Assembly (NCBI GenBank): GCA_030622375.1
Contig: JAUXGC010000078.1
Location: 1-5,944 of the forward strand
Length of the DNA: 5,944 nucleotides
Direction: 5' to 3'
From: Sulfurovum sp.
Lineage (GTDB): Bacteria > Campylobacterota > Campylobacteria > Campylobacterales > Sulfurovaceae
Shown here: positions 3,850 to 5,944 of the stretch, piece after piece
Position numbering within the stretch: position 1 is the first letter of the stretch
Layout of the letters: every line of letters begins with the position of its first letter
Notes under the pieces: model-generated
Databases searched by the model: none
Told to the model about the DNA's origin: nothing
Seen by the model: only the letters and a program-made list of their open reading frames with translations
Made by a program: the position numbers and the translations under genes

Positions 3850-5850
3850 TTGAAGTATTTAATAATATTTTATATTTTCACACTATTTATATTTGCAGAG
3901 CACACCCACACCAATGCCCTCATAAAAGAGAATTCACCTTACTTACAACAACATGCACACAATCCAGTCAACTGGTACCCTTGGGGGAAAGAGGCTTTCG
4001 AAAAAGCAAAAAAAGAGAACAAGCTCATATTTCTCTCCATAGGCTACAGTACTTGCCACTGGTGTCATGTGATGGAGGAGGAGAGTTTTACAGATGAAGT
4101 AGTGGCAAAACTACTTAATGATAACTATATATCTATAAAAGTAGATAGAGAAGAGTTTCCGCAGATAGACAAAAAGTATCAAAAGCTATATATGACTATA
4201 TATGGGAAAAGAGGTGGGTGGCCGTTGACTGTTTTTATGTCACCTTCATCTGAAGTATTTCACTTGGCTACTTATATTCCCACACAAAAAGGGTATGGGT
4301 CTGAAGGTATGATGAATATGCTTCCCTCTTTTGTGAAGTTACAACATAGAAATATAGAGCAGTTGCAAATGCTTATAGATGAACATAAAAAAGCCATGTT
4401 TGTACATAATGAAAAAAAAGTTTTTAAAAAGATACCCGTTCTAAAAGTAGTAGATAGAGTTTTAAATGAAATTTCTAAAGAGTTTGATAGCAAAAATGGA
4501 GGGTTTGACTCAAGACCAAAATTCCCAGAAGCATCTAAAATAGAACTTCTGATTACTATCTATAGATTAACAGCAGACAAAAAAGCACTTTTCATGGCAG
4601 AAACTACGCTCAAGAAAATGGCCAAAGGTGGTATCTATGACCAGATAGGAGGAGGATTTTTTAGATATACAACAGATGTGGCTTGGCAGATACCCCATTT
4701 TGAAAAGATGCTTTATACCAATGCCGAACTTATCTCTGTATATGTAAGCTTATATGAGTTAACAGGAGATTCTCTCTATAAAAGAGTAGTAGATGAGACA
4801 ATAGCACAGATGGAGAAAAACTTTATGAGAAATGGTCTGTATCTCTCTGCTTCTGATGCAGATAGTGATGGAGAAGAGGGTGGGTATTTTATCTATAACT
4901 ATACAGATGCAAAAGAGGGACTGCTTGACAAAGGGTTTAAAGAGAGAGAGGTAGAAGAGGCACTTGCATATTTGGGCATAGAGGAAGATGGAAACATAGA
5001 TGGAGAGTTTTCTCATGCACATATTACTCATAGTAAACTTCCATCTAAGCTCACCGAAGTAAAGAGATATTTAAAAGAGGTGAGCAGTAAAAGAAGATTT
5101 CCTTTTGTCGATACTAAGATTATCACAGCTTGGAATGCAATGATGATTAAAGCACTTTTTTCTGCTTCAAAGCTCGATAGTAAATATCTTCTTTTGGCAA
5201 CACAAAGACTTAACTCGCTTATGGAGATAATGTGGACAAAAGATACTTTATATCATCAAACACTTTTGGGTAAACAGCCCAAACAAAAAGGATTGCTCGA
5301 AGATTATGCTTTTTTGATGGATGCACTTATAGAGGGGTACCTAAGAACATATAATCAAACATACTTAACACATCTTAAAGTATTGGCAAAAGAGGCAATA
5401 AATAAGTTTTACAAAAATAAACAATGGTATTTGAGTAATGATGGCATACAAGCAGTAGCAGATTTTGATGACAGGTACTACACTTCTGCACTTAGTGTTA
5501 TGCTTGAAAACTTAGTAAGACTTGCCTCTTTGACTGAGGAGCTAGACTACAATGAAATAGTCAAAGAGACCATTAGAGAGAGTGGAGCGGTGCTAGAAAA
5601 CAATCCTGCCAAAGCCCCTAAGCTACTACATGTATTTTTGCGCCTTGAAATGGGAGATGTGATCATCAAGTCTGATGTAAAAAAGTTGCAAAAAAGTAGA
5701 AAACAGATAGAAGCGATGAGGTATCCTTTTGTTTTAAGCAAGCCCGAAGAGAGTGATAAGTATCTTGCCTGTAGAGTTAATAGTTGTTTTGCGTATGATA
5801 CAAATATAACAGCCTTAATAAATAAAATAAAAGAAGTAGTACATAAATAA
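3850..5850 (+). CDS. probably exported DUF255 / thioredoxin-fold protein (YyaL/SPATA20-like)
   Basis: I place the start at TTG 3850-3852, because AAAGGA (3838-3843) lies 6 nt upstream and translation from there opens with [20 protein letters not shown], a Sec signal peptide probably cut after A16. This gives 666 aa. The frame also opens at TTG 3769, but that lacks a ribosome site. Residues about 22-150 are the DUF255 thioredoxin-like domain, with NPVNWYPWG (38-46), the CHWC active-site motif (69-72), [10 protein letters not shown] (98-107) and the cis-proline loop GGWPLTVF (122-129). The rest is the (alpha/alpha)6-barrel half: [13 protein letters not shown] (217-229), [10 protein letters not shown] (267-276), PHFEKML (282-288), [11 protein letters not shown] (336-346) and WNAMM (428-432). 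All family hallmarks are present and length is near normal. The biochemical role of the family is unsettled. Most members known to me lack a signal, so a periplasmic location here is notable. The downstream DUF309 gene overlaps its stop. Confidence 0.9.
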   Translation: MKYLIIFYIFTLFIFAEHTHTNALIKENSPYLQQHAHNPVNWYPWGKEAFEKAKKENKLIFLSIGYSTCHWCHVMEEESFTDEVVAKLLNDNYISIKVDREEFPQIDKKYQKLYMTIYGKRGGWPLTVFMSPSSEVFHLATYIPTQKGYGSEGMMNMLPSFVKLQHRNIEQLQMLIDEHKKAMFVHNEKKVFKKIPVLKVVDRVLNEISKEFDSKNGGFDSRPKFPEASKIELLITIYRLTADKKALFMAETTLKKMAKGGIYDQIGGGFFRYTTDVAWQIPHFEKMLYTNAELISVYVSLYELTGDSLYKRVVDETIAQMEKNFMRNGLYLSASDADSDGEEGGYFIYNYTDAKEGLLDKGFKEREVEEALAYLGIEEDGNIDGEFSHAHITHSKLPSKLTEVKRYLKEVSSKRRFPFVDTKIITAWNAMMIKALFSASKLDSKYLLLATQRLNSLMEIMWTKDTLYHQTLLGKQPKQKGLLEDYAFLMDALIEGYLRTYNQTYLTHLKVLAKEAINKFYKNKQWYLSNDGIQAVADFDDRYYTSALSVMLENLVRLASLTEELDYNEIVKETIRESGAVLENNPAKAPKLLHVFLRLEMGDVIIKSDVKKLQKSRKQIEAMRYPFVLSKPEESDKYLACRVNSCFAYDTNITALINKIKEVVHK

Positions 5851-5944
5851 TGCTAATCATGAATGAAGATTTAGAAGGTGCTCTAAAAGAGTATCTTCGA
5901 CTAATGAATGAAGAAGAATATTTTGAAGCACATGAAGTACTGGA
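5850..5944 (+). CDS. N-terminal end of a DUF309-family protein, 3' truncated by window edge
   Basis: An ATG at 5850-5852 shares its A with the TAA stop of the DUF255 gene (TAATG), suggesting translational coupling in one operon. The frame stays open to the window end. The visible 31 residues end in EEEYFEAHEVL, which matches the start signature of DUF309 (YFEAHEVLE-x-x-W). A second in-frame ATG at 5859 is an alternative start; neither has a strong ribosome site, and AAGAAG at 5831-5836 is weak. DUF309 proteins are small helical proteins of unknown function. Only the first third or so is visible. Confidence 0.75.
   Translation, partial: MLIMNEDLEGALKEYLRLMNEEEYFEAHEVL

Overview
The window is AT-rich bacterial DNA (my estimate is roughly one third G+C). 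It most resembles the Campylobacterota (Sulfurovum/Sulfurimonas-like). The support is the low G+C, AT-rich promoters with good TATAAT boxes but poor -35 boxes, the AAGGA-type ribosome sites, and the mix of families: a short 'GRLTR' DksA-like protein, an exported DUF255 thioredoxin-fold protein, an S24/CI repressor and FISUMP/PKD surface proteins. The assignment is inference; no rRNA, tRNA or other phylogenetic marker is present.

Layout. Bases 1-300 hold the C-terminal end of an adenylate-forming (AMP-binding) enzyme. Facing it on the minus strand is a very small ORF (326-433, 35 aa) with a perfectly placed ribosome site. It diverges from an S24/LexA-like repressor with a CI-type HTH (566-1219). 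The 132 bp between the two start codons carry two related partial palindromes sharing TATGTCAAAT. One sits over the likely repressor promoter and the other over the likely promoter of the small gene, which is the geometry of a CI/Cro-type switch.

Bases 1217-2667 are an accessory-looking block. A lipoprotein gene (PKD plus cadherin-like domains, 1498-2199) lies between two direct copies of a structured intergenic repeat of about 110 bp, sharing a 40-bp identical core and a perfect 9-bp hairpin. Next comes a degenerate palindromic tract, then an 8-bp tandem repeat upstream of a secreted FISUMP-domain protein (2668-3381).

Bases 3379-5944 look like ordinary chromosome: a DksA/TraR-type zinc-finger regulator on the minus strand (3385-3732), convergent with the FISUMP gene and 3 bp from it; then a divergent, probably exported, DUF255/thioredoxin-fold protein (TTG start at 3850, end 5850); then the start of a DUF309 gene that overlaps it by one base (TAATG) and runs off the window.

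The most interesting items are the micro-ORF/repressor switch with twin operators and the repeat pair that brackets the lipoprotein gene. Nothing here is a recognisable defence system, CRISPR array or complete transposon.
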